Origin: Costus lasius
Lineage: Eukaryota; Streptophyta; Magnoliopsida; Zingiberales; Costaceae
NCBI GenBank assembly: GCA_027563935.2
Contig: CM050450.1
Span: forward strand, 93,804,439 to 93,868,438
Direction: 5' to 3'
DNA: 64,000 nucleotides
The notes below the pieces were generated by a model, which saw nothing but the letters and a program-made list of their open reading frames with translations, was not told where the DNA came from and ran no database searches. Positions 1-10,465 of the stretch are shown piece after piece. Position 1 is the first letter of the stretch. Every line of letters begins with the position of its first letter. Position numbers and translations under genes: made by a program.

Positions 1-451
1 GGGAAGACCTGGCTGAAGTATCAAACTATAAGTATCCCCATCACGCTGAATCATCTTCATCGCAATGCATGATTCAATATCTATCCTGGAGTTGCCTCGA
101 GCAACCTCGATCCCATAGGGCGCAATCCCAAGATGTAGTGCTATAGGAGTAAGGAAACCTCCTATCACTATAGCCCCTTTCTTAGCCCTTGACACCTTAC
201 TAAGGTGTCTCATGAAAAAGAAAGCTATATCTATAGTGTAACCATGAAGCATACTCCAGAGTAAATATAATTCAGTGTGAGTGACAATACCATCACTATC
301 TCCTCGCCCGAATATCGTGTGTGCAAGGACGCGGTGGGCATATCTGATGCAGGGGTTCGAAATCTTCGAAGCTCTTGCTGTTGAGGCTGAATACCTGCTG
401 TCTAAGGAAATCTGATCCCAAAAGATATGCTCAAGAAATCCAATGGGTGGT
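1..451 (-). pseudogene. ATHILA ORF-1-like frame, third exposed segment (partial)
   Basis: The minus strand from 446 down to 1 is open for about 149 codons and continues out of the window. It carries wording typical of the ATHILA ORF-1 family (function unknown), such as NPCIRYAHRVLAHTIFGRGD and a following ELYLLWSML stretch. The frame joins exactly to the segment ending at 2794 once the solo LTR and one GTGGT copy are removed, and that one joins exactly to the segment starting at 12421. Across all three pieces 298 codons are open. It sits downstream of pol, the place where Athila elements carry their third, env-like-position ORF. It is disrupted by two insertions, so it is called a pseudogene. 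No stop or frameshift of its own is visible. Confidence 0.8.
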
Positions 452-2793
452 TGTCACGCCCCGGCGGAAGCCGGCTATTTCTAGCGCAGGGTTCCCCAGG
501 GAGTAACAATGTTGATAGGAACCAGAGAACTACAATAATCCAATATCATTTATTTAATAAACAATCCAATCTTAACATCTACAGTTTTATAACAGAATAT
601 CTGAATACAACTATCCAAATTATCAACTGAATAAAATACAAAAGGCAACTATCTCAACTCGGGCTGGTATCTGCTATCTACTCTATCCCTCCCAAAAGCT
701 AACTCTGTACCTAGAAGAGAAACAAAGGGAGTTAGCAGAAATGCTAAGTAGGAATCAACAAACATGGTGAGGGAATCAAATAACAGGATAATACAATAAC
801 TGAAACAACGATATACAAATAATATAAGAATGTCGTGCAAATCATCAAGCTGGCCAACAGATCTCACTTAAGAGCCGCACTCATTTTCAGAGTGTTTCCA
901 CTATTGCTCATGCAATGGAACGACTGTCCTAAACAGCCCGGAGTGTTGCGTCCAACACTGACATCCGTAGTATTGTCCTTAAGACAACTGACGGTGTCGT
1001 ACCGGCATCTCAGATAGTCCGATGCGCATCGGAACTATAACTCAGATAAACAGGCCACTGGAGAATAAATCATCCAGGTCAGCGGTCAAAATATATCAGG
1101 ACTTTATCATCTCAGATTTATAACGGTTCCACATACTTATATGTCAATATCACAGATACACAATTGTTCAACCAGGCTCATAAGTCAATATATCAGGTAT
1201 CTCAAAACAGGTTTGTTAACCATTTATACAGAAGCAGAATATGACCAAATAAACAAGATAATTGAGGTAAACAGGAATTTCAGAAACAAACCAAGCAGAC
1301 GAAGCAATCAAATATCAGTGTCAATCAATTCTATCATATGCATTATATATCAAATCAAAGGATTAAACAGCAAATCCTATAATTCTTGACACTGTAAGAA
1401 AGGAGTATGGTAAGATTCTTACCTCGAACGATGTTATCCTGAATCCTTTTGAAAAGCCAGTTAGTTGTATATCAAACAATGCAAGCCGATTATTGGATCA
1501 ACCACTCTGTAACATGAATTTGTACATGAACTCTATCATTAAACATTCTAATTTGAAAACTAAAATTACCAACATGTAGAACATAACCCTAAACCTAGAG
1601 AACCAGTCTCAGATCATATGAACCGAACCTAAAACCCACTGAACCGGACAGAATTGCACTGAATCGATCAAATTTACCCTGAACCAAGTCAGACCGAGAC
1701 TTCTAACTTACATTACACAAAATAGAAAACTCATCTAAAGCTATACAGATTACCATTAGATAGGAAATTTAATTACCTTTCCAACGACTACCTGAACCGG
1801 CCCGGATTCGACCGAATCGGGGTCGAACCGGTCAAAATTCAATTACTGACCCAACTGGAATTGAACCGCTCAGTCCGGTTCAATTCGATTTCAAAACTCA
1901 GCGACCGGTTTATTTATAAATAAACCGCCGCCCAAACCCAAAGTTTGGACCGAACCGAAGCTCGTTCGCGCTGCCCAAACGCCGCCGCGCAAGGCCGCCG
2001 GACTTGCGTCCGCTGCTTGCGCCGGCGAGCTCCCGAGGGCACGTCGAAGATCGGATCACCGCCAAACTTCGCCAGTAGACTCCGGACGACGAGGCGAGGA
2101 TCCACGACCAGTTGCAGCGAGGTTTCGATGCATGGTCGAACCACCTAAAATGACAGCAGGTATCGACGGTGGCGCCGCTGCCGTCGATACACAAAACATA
2201 CCCAAACCCAAACGGAACTTCACTAAAACTTCACAGAAGCCTACATACCTTGCTACGACGATGTATCGTAGCCTAGAACACAGAGATCGCCGTCGATGAA
2301 GGCGCTGGATGGCTGGAACACGAGGCGGCGCCGCTAGAACTCCGGCGACTGGTTCGAGTGCTATTTCTCCTTCCTGGCGGAGCTTCGAGGGGTGAAGATG
2401 TTCCAGGGTTCGAATCCCATCAACGAGAGCAGAAGCCCCATTATATAGAGGCAAGACGCATTCCAAATGGCGAGAACGCGGCGGCGACCAAATCGCCGAG
2501 ATCCGCGGGGAAGACAACGGGTTGACTCGGTCCCCAAATTCAAATTTAAAGCTAAGTCAAAACGATTAAATCCGATATTAAATTAAAAACACAAATCGGC
2601 TCGTTGGTTAGACGGCGTCGTTCGCTTCCGTGCATCGCGGGTTCGAGCCCCCGCGAGCGCAATTAAAGATTTTGATTACAACTTAATATTTTTAACCCTT
2701 TTAAAATTCTGAAAATTTTCCTAAAAATCATAAAAATTCCAAAATAACTTTCTGAATTTCAAAAATTAAATTTATAAAATTTAGGTTATAACA
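452..2793 (-). mobile_element. Solo LTR of a Ty3/gypsy-type element (2,342 bp)
   Basis: The segment begins TGTCACGCCCC, ends GGTTATAACA, and is bounded by perfect 5-bp direct repeats GTGGT at 447-451 and 2794-2798. No internal region, primer site or polypurine tract is present, so this is a solo LTR left by LTR-LTR recombination. Read on the minus strand it starts TGTTATAACC and ends GGGCGTGACA, which suggests minus orientation (inference). It sits inside the Athila ORF. The left two thirds are AT-rich, while about 1900-2520 is GC-rich and contains short open frames on both strands that match nothing I recognise. It also holds two tRNA T-arm-like motifs. Confidence 0.85.
2598..2655 (+). other. 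tRNA-like module with A-box and B-box motifs inside the solo LTR
   Basis: GGCTCGTTGGTTAG at 2598-2611 resembles a tRNA D-arm / Pol III A box. GGTTCGAGCCC at 2640-2650 resembles a T-arm / B box and lies in a GC stem at 2636-2655 (CGCGGG against CCCGCG). Spacing between the boxes is in the tRNA range. The 5' half of an acceptor stem is not recognisable, so this is a tRNA-derived remnant or a SINE head, not a functional tRNA gene. A second exact B-box-like stem-loop, GGGTTCGAATCCC, lies at 2406-2418 without a convincing A box. Confidence 0.45.
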
Positions 2794-3015
2794 GTGGTTC
2801 TGTTCGCCCCTTCCGTGGGAAGTGGAATATGCGTCGAATTTCCTTGAATGTGAGCATTCTTTCTTCGTTCATCATCCTGAATCTGATTTCTCCCTCGGCG
2901 GTGTGATCCATGTATTCTTCCCAATTGACCTCTAAACTGCTTAGAACTTCTAGAACAACAGGTAGGTAAGTTTCAGATGTAATCTCAAAAAATTCTCTCA
3001 ACCCTACCCTGTCAT
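2794..3015 (-). pseudogene. ATHILA ORF-1-like frame, middle segment
   Basis: On the minus strand, 3010 down to 2794 encodes about 72 residues including REFFEITSETYLPVVLEVL and FRMMNEERMLTFKEIRRIFH, an ATHILA ORF-1-like stretch. The codon phase matches the end of the 12421-12191 segment across copia A's TSD (GTCAT, 3011-3015 = 12191-12195). It also matches the start of the 446-1 segment across the solo LTR's TSD (GTGGT). The open frame continues a short way into both inserted LTRs by chance. Nothing in this piece itself is broken. Confidence 0.8.
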
Positions 3016-3089
3016 TGTTGGGGTATGCCCTTAAGGCTAATGTTTGAGGCCTATGGGAATGTATTTGTATCATGTAATAAACTGTTATG

Positions 3090-3099
3090 TTTATAAAGG
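3090..3099 (+). promoter_or_regulatory. Candidate TATA box of the copia LTR
   Basis: TTTATAAAGG lies only about 75 bp inside the LTR and is kept in sense orientation in the other copies (for example TTTATAAAAGG near 47604 in copy G). If it is the true promoter, U3 is very short and R plus U5 make up nearly all of the LTR. No transcript evidence is available here. Confidence 0.3.
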
Positions 3100-3835
3100 C
3101 ATGGTTGTTATTCAGTTAGCTACATTGTCTGCTGCAATATATGTTCTTCTGAATAATGTCTCAAAGCTGTTCAGCTCGGCTGACATGCTATTATGTCCTT
3201 AGTCGATATATCTTGGTGAACATGAGACAGCCTTGATATGATTGAGACTAATATGTGTTCTAATCTTATAGGATGCTTCGAGCATGGAATAAGATGTAGA
3301 CTCATGGGTACATTGGATGTACTGGACAGACCCTACTAGGATGTTCAATTGTTTGTCACAATGTGAATATTCCTTGATTAAGACAAGTAGCACATTTCCT
3401 CTGACTTGAGATCACTTGTGTTTTCTGAATGATGATTGTCATTGTTTTGAGATGGTTCAATATCATTTGAAAGATAATGATTATAGACTATCTTGGATGG
3501 TGAGCTTGAGTCAGGTTAGAGCACTAGTGATAGACATAGGATTGCCGTCTCCTTGTTTAAGGAGTGTGATGTTCTAAAGGGGCCCCCTGGATGAGATGAT
3601 TGAGAAAGTGTATGGCCATACCCAGGTGACAGTGTTCATCTGTTCTAATCATGCTCATCATATTGGAGTTGCGAGCTTGACAGGCTTGTCCAATAAGAAC
3701 ATCCAGTGGCAAAGGAAATATGCATGCCTTGTGAAATGATTCACACTTGTGCTGTGGTTTGGGTGTAGTCTTGGAAGACTCTTTCCTTTCTATCGGGAGA
3801 CAGTGATGTGTTGCTAGATACCCCTCACTGATCGT

Positions 3836-3851
3836 GATAATGAGAATTATC
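3836..3851 (+). other. GNRA-tetraloop hairpin in the copia LTR (representative)
   Basis: In sense RNA this reads GAUAAU-GAGA-AUUAUC. The equivalent sites are 11286-11301 (A 3'), 14547-14562 (B), 16999-17014 (C), 32514-32529 (D), 36391-36406 and 43803-43818 (E), 48355-48370 and 55904-55919 (G), and 59098-59113 (F). All of those read GAUAAC-GURA-GUUAUC apart from A 3', which equals A 5'. The stem differs between A and the rest by a C-G to U-A exchange, and every loop fits GNRA (GAGA, GUGA or GUAA). Outer U-G and G-U pairs can extend the stem by two. Confidence 0.6.
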
Positions 3852-4742
3852 GTTACCGACATTTAAAGGAAACCCTCAGGGTCGCACAATTTGATGATAT
3901 GGCTTACTTAAGTCAGATCGTGTGGACTGAATTGTTTGGGTTCAGTTTAAAGGGATTTAATCTCTGATTGTGAGTGAGATCTGGTCTGATCATGTTTGAT
4001 TGATTAGGGCTTAAGATCAGTAAGCTTCGATCGAGAGAATAGATGCCAGATCGGTCAGATCAGGGGCATCGAGGAGATCGACGGTTAGATCGGGAACCTT
4101 AGGGTTTATTTAAGATCTAGACTAGATCATTGGCTTGATTGGTTCTTAAACCGAACCAAAGTGAACCGGCTCACTTGATGAGCGCATGGTTCAAGGGGAG
4201 AGGAGTTGGCGACAAGTTCACTTGGCGTGAACGTTGGGGTGAGGAGTGGTTACTATTTTTAGTAACCATGATCTCCACTTGGAGAGAGCACTCATCCAAA
4301 ATAGAGTATACCCTATTTTCGCCAACACAATTAATTTCCTCTCGCCCATATTCCTCTCGACTCTCGTGAGTGTGGCGACGCTTGAAGGATTGAGGAGGAT
4401 TCGGCCAAGAGAAAAGATCTCCATCCCTTTCTCATTCGATCAAGGATTCTTTGAAGCCTTGCTAGCACAAGGAGCGACAAAGAGTTTGCCATCATCCTCT
4501 TGTGTGCGGGACTTTGGAGAAGTGGCACTTGCGACTTTAGCTTCCAAGGCAACACCTACTCCATGGCGATGGTATGATCGTTTTGCATCATCTTTGATAA
4601 TCTTATATCGAGTTGATCTTTTAACATGCAAGTCGATTCTATAACCCTAGTTTCCGCAAGTCAAAATTTTATGCGCCATCACTTTAGGGTTTTTGCTCCC
4701 CCTAGAAGGGGACCCCCCTTAGACTAAAGGGGTTACTTCAAT

Positions 4743-4754
4743 TGGTATCAGAGC
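4743..4754 (+). other. Primer-binding site of copia A (initiator tRNA-Met)
   Basis: TGGTATCAGAGC is the exact complement of the 3' end of plant initiator tRNA-Met. It begins two bases after the 5' LTR. Confidence 0.93.
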
Positions 4755-5668
4755 TAGATTACTGTATGTTATCTTGATTGCTTGATGCTTTACGTGATCC
4801 ATGATTGTGCTAGTTCATTTGATCTAATGTTTATTCATGACATGCGTAACTACATGCTAGAACATTTGTTGCAAGTTGACGCATGTATAAATAGTATGCG
4901 CTTCTAGTAGTTTTGTTTTCTTTAAAACTTAACACTTGCGCGTATATCATTAGATCAAGGCCTTGCATTAAACCCTTAGACGGGTTATTAGGGTTGAAGT
5001 CACCCCTAGTTTAGATCCAACAGTCTGATCAGACTATCTGACAGCCTGAATGGGTCGACCAGATAGCACCTTGGCGCAAGCCTATGGTGGCTATAGGTCG
5101 ACTGCAGACAGGTGTGTAGCGATGTCTGATTGAGACGATTAATGAAAGCACCTGAGTTAGGCCCGGGGTCACGCCCGCTTGCCAGACCTCAGTGTGGTCG
5201 TTCAGCCCTGACGCATGCATGGTTGACCTTATGGTCGACTCAAGTCAGTTAGGACTTGGTGCATGTAAGGGCAGTGGATCTGACTAGGTTGGATGAGTGG
5301 ATCCCTAGTAATGGACCGTTGTAAGGTTGTAGGGCAAATAAGGAAAATTAAAATTGATCCCATGGGTTTTTTGAAAATTTTAATTTTTATGATGGATCAC
5401 ATGGTTGTTGATTGATGCATATGTTTGTCTATTTAGTCTTATGTGGGCTGCCCATATTAATTGTGTGCTGTGCTGGGGCCTGCGTGCCTGGATTTTAAAA
5501 ATTGTAAATTAATTATTGTGATCTGCGTATCACATTGCTTTAATTTATAAAATGTAATTGACCTGCGTGTCAATCTTGTCTAGATAGTTAAATTTGTAAT
5601 TTAATTAGACAAGAGCACAGAGCACACTTGGCAGAGGCGCATGCAGCTGTGGCTGGACCAGGTGGGAG

Positions 5669-5692
5669 GTCTAGGGTTCGACCCTAGGACCT
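5669..5692 (+). other. SINE-like tRNA T-arm motif in copia A leader
   Basis: CTAGGGTTCGACCCTAG (5671-5687) is a perfect T-arm-like stem-loop with a B-box-like core GGTTCGACCC, preceded by GGTGGGAGGT as in many plant tRNA-derived SINEs. The matching motif is present in leaders F (57304-57320) and H (62719-62733) but absent at the corresponding places in E (about 41980) and G (about 50220). An A box is not convincing. Confidence 0.5.
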
Positions 5693-6029
5693 GGCGCATT
5701 TTCCTGGTGGGCGCACCAGAGCTGTAATTGGCGCTTCGGCCCTGGTTTGGGCCAGATGAGCAGCAAAAGACCCATGAAGAGCAAGTGAAGACTTAAGTTA
5801 GGTTAAGGTCTCACTAGGGCTATGGGCTTTTACCACATAAGATTCATGCTTTCTTTTATTTATTGTTTAAATATTTGAATTGCATGATTAAGTTTATCTT
5901 CTGCTATCACCATAGGAATTGCATGATAGTGAAGAAGATAAAAGACCGTGAAAATCCAACACTTAATATCAAGCTCGTAAGCCTTCTGACGCGAAACCTC
6001 ACTGTTCTGATTATCGTTGGAGCCGTGTT

Positions 6030-6257
6030 GTACCCACTCAGTGGGCACGTCCATCTATCTTCAGAGGGTGTGGGATTACACCTGTGTGTTACAGAGTAGG
6101 GATTTATCCCTTCTCGTTGCTCAGCATAGCACATGGTGGTCCAGGGAGTAGGTCGGGTCAGCTTGACCGTGTTGGCTACATATGTGGAGCATATGGTAGC
6201 ACATGGAGGCAGCCATCTGTGGGGTCAGAGATTGTGTTGTACCAACTCAGTTGGCAC
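6030..6257 (+). other. Paired leader hairpins with a compensatory difference (copia A)
   Basis: Hairpin 1 (6030-6048) reads GUACCCACUCAGUGGGCAC and hairpin 2 (6239-6257) reads GUACCAACUCAGUUGGCAC. Both are usually preceded by GUGUU. They differ at two bases that form one stem pair (C-G against A-U), so both fold. The same two hairpins occur in G (50553-50571, 50762-50780), E (41646-41664, 41437-41455), H (62356-62374, 62148-62166) and F (56940-56958, 47445-47463). Dimerisation or packaging would be a guess. Confidence 0.6.
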
Positions 6258-6563
6258 AGTCTGCTGGATTGCCCAGATGAAGGGGAATCGCACGGGTTGG
6301 CGATTGGCTGGGATGCCTACCAGAAACTAGTGCTTGTACTCTCTGTGCATCTTATCTCGCCTGAGCGGGACGCGGAGACCAAGTATGAAATCTGGATCCC
6401 ATCTCACTAAAAGAGTGCTACTCTTTCGGGCTGTTTTGCTGGATTTTTCAGCTAGATAAAATAGTGAGAAAAAGAATCTTTCTTAAGTCCTGATCGATTC
6501 TTATACATTGATACTGACCTTGCTGTTCTTGCATTGTTGTAGATACCTGCAGCAACGAACACC

Positions 6564-9500
6564 ATGAACTTCAATGTGTGATCCCTACTGGAAAGGGAGA
6601 AGTTTGCTGGGCCGAACTTCTCTGACTGGTTTGGACACCTTAAGATCATTCTTAAGGCAGAGAGGAAACTGTATGTCCTCGAGACGGCGATACCGCCGCA
6701 GCCCGCTCCGAACGCCGCAAGGGCGGTTCGGGAAGCCTATGAAAAGCACGTCAATGATAGCATTGATGTCGCTTGCCTGATGCTAGCGTCTATGACGCCA
6801 CCGCTGCAGCGTCAGCATGAGGACATGTCGGCTATAGACATGATTACAAACCTCAAGATGCTGTATGCTGCACAGGCGAGGACAGAACGCTACAATTTGA
6901 CAAAGCTCTTCTTTCAGAGCAAACTGGCTGAAGGGAGCCCAGTGGGAGCTCACGTGCTCAAGATGATTGGGCACAAGGAGGCTCTGGAGAAACTGGGGCA
7001 CACCATCAACCAGGAGCTTGCTGTGGACATTATTCTGCAGTCTCTCCCGCCATCATTCGACGCGTTCATTATTAATTTTAATATGAACAAAATCGATTGT
7101 ACTCCGGCAGAGCTGCTGAATATGCTCTTGACCACTGAGGAGACTCTGAAGGGTAAGCCTTCGACCTCTGTCTTGATGGTTCCTTCAAGGAACAAGAAGA
7201 AGGGGAAGAAGGGCAAGGCCCCGGTCAAGAATTACAGCAAGGCTCTGAAGCAGAAGGTGAAGCGGTCCAAGGAATACAGGTGTTTCCACTGTGGCCAGCT
7301 GGGTCACTGGAAAAAGGACTGTAAAGCGCTCCAAGGAGATAAGAGGGGAAGCTTCGCTTCTGGCTCAGGTATATTCGTGACTGAGGTCATGTTCTCTTCT
7401 TCTATATCATGGGTGTTGGACACTGCATGTGGAGTTCACATTTGTTCAAATGTACAGGAACTCAAGAGAAGAAGACAGGTGGGACAGCATGAGGTGGACC
7501 TACGAGTTGGAAACGGGGCACGGGTTGCTGCTGTTGCTGTAGGAGACTATTTCATTTCTTTACCATCTGGACTTGTATTGGAACTAGACAATTGTTACTT
7601 TGTTCCCAGTATAACTAAAAATATTATCTCCATTCCTGCTCTTGTCAGGAAGGGATTTTCCTTTGAATGCAATATTTCAAAGTGTATTTTGTCTTTTGAT
7701 AATATTGTTTATGCAACTGGTTCAATTAACAATGGGTTATACATGTTGGACATGGAATGTTCGATACAGCAAATTGATATTAAGAAAGCCAAGTATGCTG
7801 ATGACAGCACCTTGCTATGGCATAGTCGTTTAGGCCATATTAACGAGAAACGCATTAAGCGGTTGCATGATCATGGACTGCTGGGATCATTCTCCTATAA
7901 GGAGATTGATACATGCAAAGCTTGTTTGATGGGTAAAATGACGAAGTCACCTTTTCCTCACAAAGGTCAAAGGGCTTCAGGTTTACTTGACCTTATACAC
8001 AGTGATGTGTGTGGGCCATTTGGTAAACATGCCAGAGGTGGCTATCAGTACTTCATTACCTTTACTGATGATTTCAGTAGATACGGGTATGTCTATCTGA
8101 TGAGACATAAGAGTGAATCTTTTGACAAGTTCAAAGAGTTCAAGAATGAAGTACAGAATCAGCTAGGCCGAAATATCAAGGCACTTCGCTCAGATCGAGG
8201 TGGTGAATACCTAAGTCATACGTTTACTGACTATCTGAAGGAGTGTGGGATCATCTCACAGCTCACTCCGCCAGGAACACCGCAATGGAATGGTGTGTCC
8301 GAGAGGAGAAATAGAACGCTACTTGATATGGTTCGTTCTATGATGAGTCAGGCTACTCTTCCATACTCCTTTTGGGGTTTTGCGCTGGAAACAGCTGCAA
8401 AGGTACTAAACCGAGTGCCATCCAAGGCAGTTTCAAAGACGCCATATGAGTTATGGTATGGGAAACAGCCGAGCTTGACATTTATCAGGATCTGGGGCTG
8501 CGAGGCTTATGTCAAAAAGCTCGCCTCTGGGAAACTAGAGAGCAGATCTGACAAATGTATCTTTGTCGGTTACCCTAAGGAAACTAAGGGTTATTATTTC
8601 TACGATCCCAAAGAGAACAAGGTTTTTGTTGCTCGGACGGCCATATTTCTTGAGAAGGAGTTTCTTCTGCAAGAGGCCAGTGGGAGAGAAATAAAACTGG
8701 ATGAGAATCCAGAGGAAGGACAAAGTGATCAAGCACAGTTGGATGAGCCTGAGCCGGTAGAACAGGTTATTGAACAACCTGAGGCTCAGATATCACGGGA
8801 ACCGCGAAGATCGGGAAGGATCCGTCGACAGCCTGAGCGCTATGACGGAGTCTACATCATTGAAAATGATGAACCCCTCACTTATGCGGATGCGGTCAGT
8901 GGACCGGAGTCAGCAAGATGGCTTGAGGCTATGCGCGCCGAGATGGACTCCATGTCAGATAACCAAGTTTGGGATTTGGTTGATCCGCCTTCGGGAGTTA
9001 TCCCTATAGGCTGTAAATGGATCTTCAAGAAGAAGATTGACATGGATGGTAACGTGGTTACCTATAAAGGCAGGCTAGTTGCGAAAGGTTTCAAACAAAT
9101 CTACGGGATAGATTATGATGAAACTTTCTCACCTGTAGCCATGTTTAAGTCTATTCGGATTCTTTTCGCGATAGCTGCATATTATGATTATGAGATTTGG
9201 CAGATGGATGTGAAAACAGCTTTCCTTAATGGAAATCTGGATGAGGATGTGTATATGACACAACCTGAGGGTTTCACTAATCCATCAGATCGTCATAAGA
9301 TATGCAAGTTAAAGAAGTCCATTTATGGACTTAAGCAAGCATCTAGAAGCTGGAATATTCGTTTTGATGAATCAGTTACTGAATTTGGTTTCATCAAGAA
9401 CGAGGATGACCCGTGTGTATATAAGAGGTTTAGTGGGAGCGTGATTACTTTCCTAGTCCTCTACGTCGATGACATCTTGATCATTGGAAATGACATTCCT

Positions 9501-10445
9501 GAAATGCATGCTGTTAAAGCATGGCTGAGGAAGTGTTTCCAGATGAAAGATTTAGGAGAAGCAGCCTATGTGTTAGGTGTGAAGATCTACAGGGATAGAT
9601 CTAAGAGGCTTCTCGGGCTGTGCCAGAGTACTTACATCGATAAGGTCCTGGAGAGATTTCATTTAGAGAATACTAAACGTGGATATCTTCCAGTCAGACA
9701 TGGTCTGAGTCTTTCGAAGAGTCAGTGTCCACAAACACAGACTGAGAAAGATGAAATGGACAATACGCCTTATGCTTCGGCTATTGGTTCCATTATGTAT
9801 GCGATGTTGTGTACTCGCCCAGACGTCGCTTACGGGTTAAGCGTAACCAGTCGTTTCCAAAGTAATCCAGGTATGGCGCACTGGATTGCAGTCAAGAACA
9901 TCTTAAAATATCTGCGGAGGACCAAAGATATGTTCTTGATATATGGTGGTCAGGAAGAACTCAGTATTGAAGGATATACTGACGCTTCGTTCCAGTCGGA
10001 CCAGGATGATTTCCGATCGCAATCAGGCTATGTTTTTAGCTTGAATGGAGGTGCAGTGGTGTGGAAGAGTTTCAAACAGTCAACTGTTGCTGATTCCACA
10101 ACAGAAGCCGAGTATGTTGCAGCCTCGGAAGCATCCAAGGAGGCAGTCTGGATTCGTAAGTTCGTGAGAGAACTTGGTGTTGTTCCTTCGAGTGTCGATC
10201 CTTTGGTTATCTTCTGTGATAACACTGGAGCAATCGCACAAGCAAAGGAACCACGGTCGCACCAGAAGTCCAAGCACATACTGAGACGGTTTCACTTGAT
10301 CAGGGAGATCATAGATCGTGGCGAGATCAAAATCTGCAAGGTTCATACAGATGACAATCTGGCAGACCCGCTTACCAAGCCTCTGGCGCAGCAGAAGCAT
10401 GAGAAGCACTGTAATAATATGGGTTTGAGATTTCTCAACCATTAG
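6564..10445 (+). pseudogene. Copia A gag-pol polyprotein, one early nonsense codon
   Basis: The ATG at 6564 matches the gag starts of E, F, G and H, but codon 6 is TGA (6579-6581) where those copies have an Arg (or, in H, Gln) codon. The rest is open to TAG at 10443-10445 (1,293 codons in all). Domains in order: Gag; CCHC knuckle (7281-7322); aspartic protease with LDTA (Asp codon 7419-7421); integrase with an HHCC finger (about 7815-7930) and the catalytic Asp, Asp and Glu in HSDVCGP, RSDRGGEY and NGVSERRN; reverse transcriptase with YVDD at 9462-9473; RNase H with YTDAS and a CDNTGAIAQ motif. This is the usual copia order, with integrase before reverse transcriptase. A downstream in-frame ATG at 6780 would drop the first 72 residues of Gag. 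The product would normally make particles, cDNA and integration complexes. Confidence 0.93.
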
Positions 10446-10450
10446 ATTAA

Positions 10451-10465
10451 GTGCAAGTGGGAGAT
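10451..10465 (+). other. Copia A polypurine tract
   Basis: The purine-rich GCAAGTGGGAGAT run ends directly at the 3' LTR. Equivalent tracts lie at 17832-17846 (C), 33352-33366 (D, one change), 37228-37242 (E) and 54981-54992 (G). Confidence 0.85.

Larger units (their letters stand above)
3016..4740 (+). repeat. Copia A 5' LTR
   Basis: 1,725 bp, starting TGTTGGGGTATGCCC and ending GGTTACTTCA directly before the primer site. A GNRA-type hairpin lies at 3836-3851, a candidate TATA element at 3090-3099, and GC-rich hairpins of the CCCC...GGGG type within the last 50 bp. An antisense 64-codon frame (3393-3199) recurs in every complete LTR of the family. Confidence 0.95.
4755..6563 (+). other. Copia A long untranslated leader (about 1.8 kb)
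   Basis: There is no gag coding capacity between the primer site and the gag ATG at 6564. The leader holds a SINE-like T-arm module (about 5636-5700), two related hairpins (6030-6048 and 6239-6257) and upstream open frames, the longest at 6084-6410 (108 codons). Leaders of similar length and order occur in E, F, G and H, so the length belongs to the family and is not a local insertion. Confidence 0.8.

Noticed and set aside
2056..2517. 153-codon minus-strand frame in the solo LTR
   Set aside because: It lies in a GC-rich stretch where several frames are open on both strands; it resembles no known protein and sits inside an LTR.
2596..2661. A functional tRNA gene
   Set aside because: No 5' acceptor half and no convincing anticodon arm; only box motifs are present.
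4246..4644. 132-codon frame in copia A LTR (also 11696-12094)
   Set aside because: Not kept in the other copies' LTRs; the two copies match only because they are sister LTRs.
6084..6410. 108-codon upstream frame in the copia A leader as a gene
   Set aside because: Similar frames occur in E, F, G and H but with different starts, frames and shifts, and two overlapping frames compete; kept only as a leader feature.
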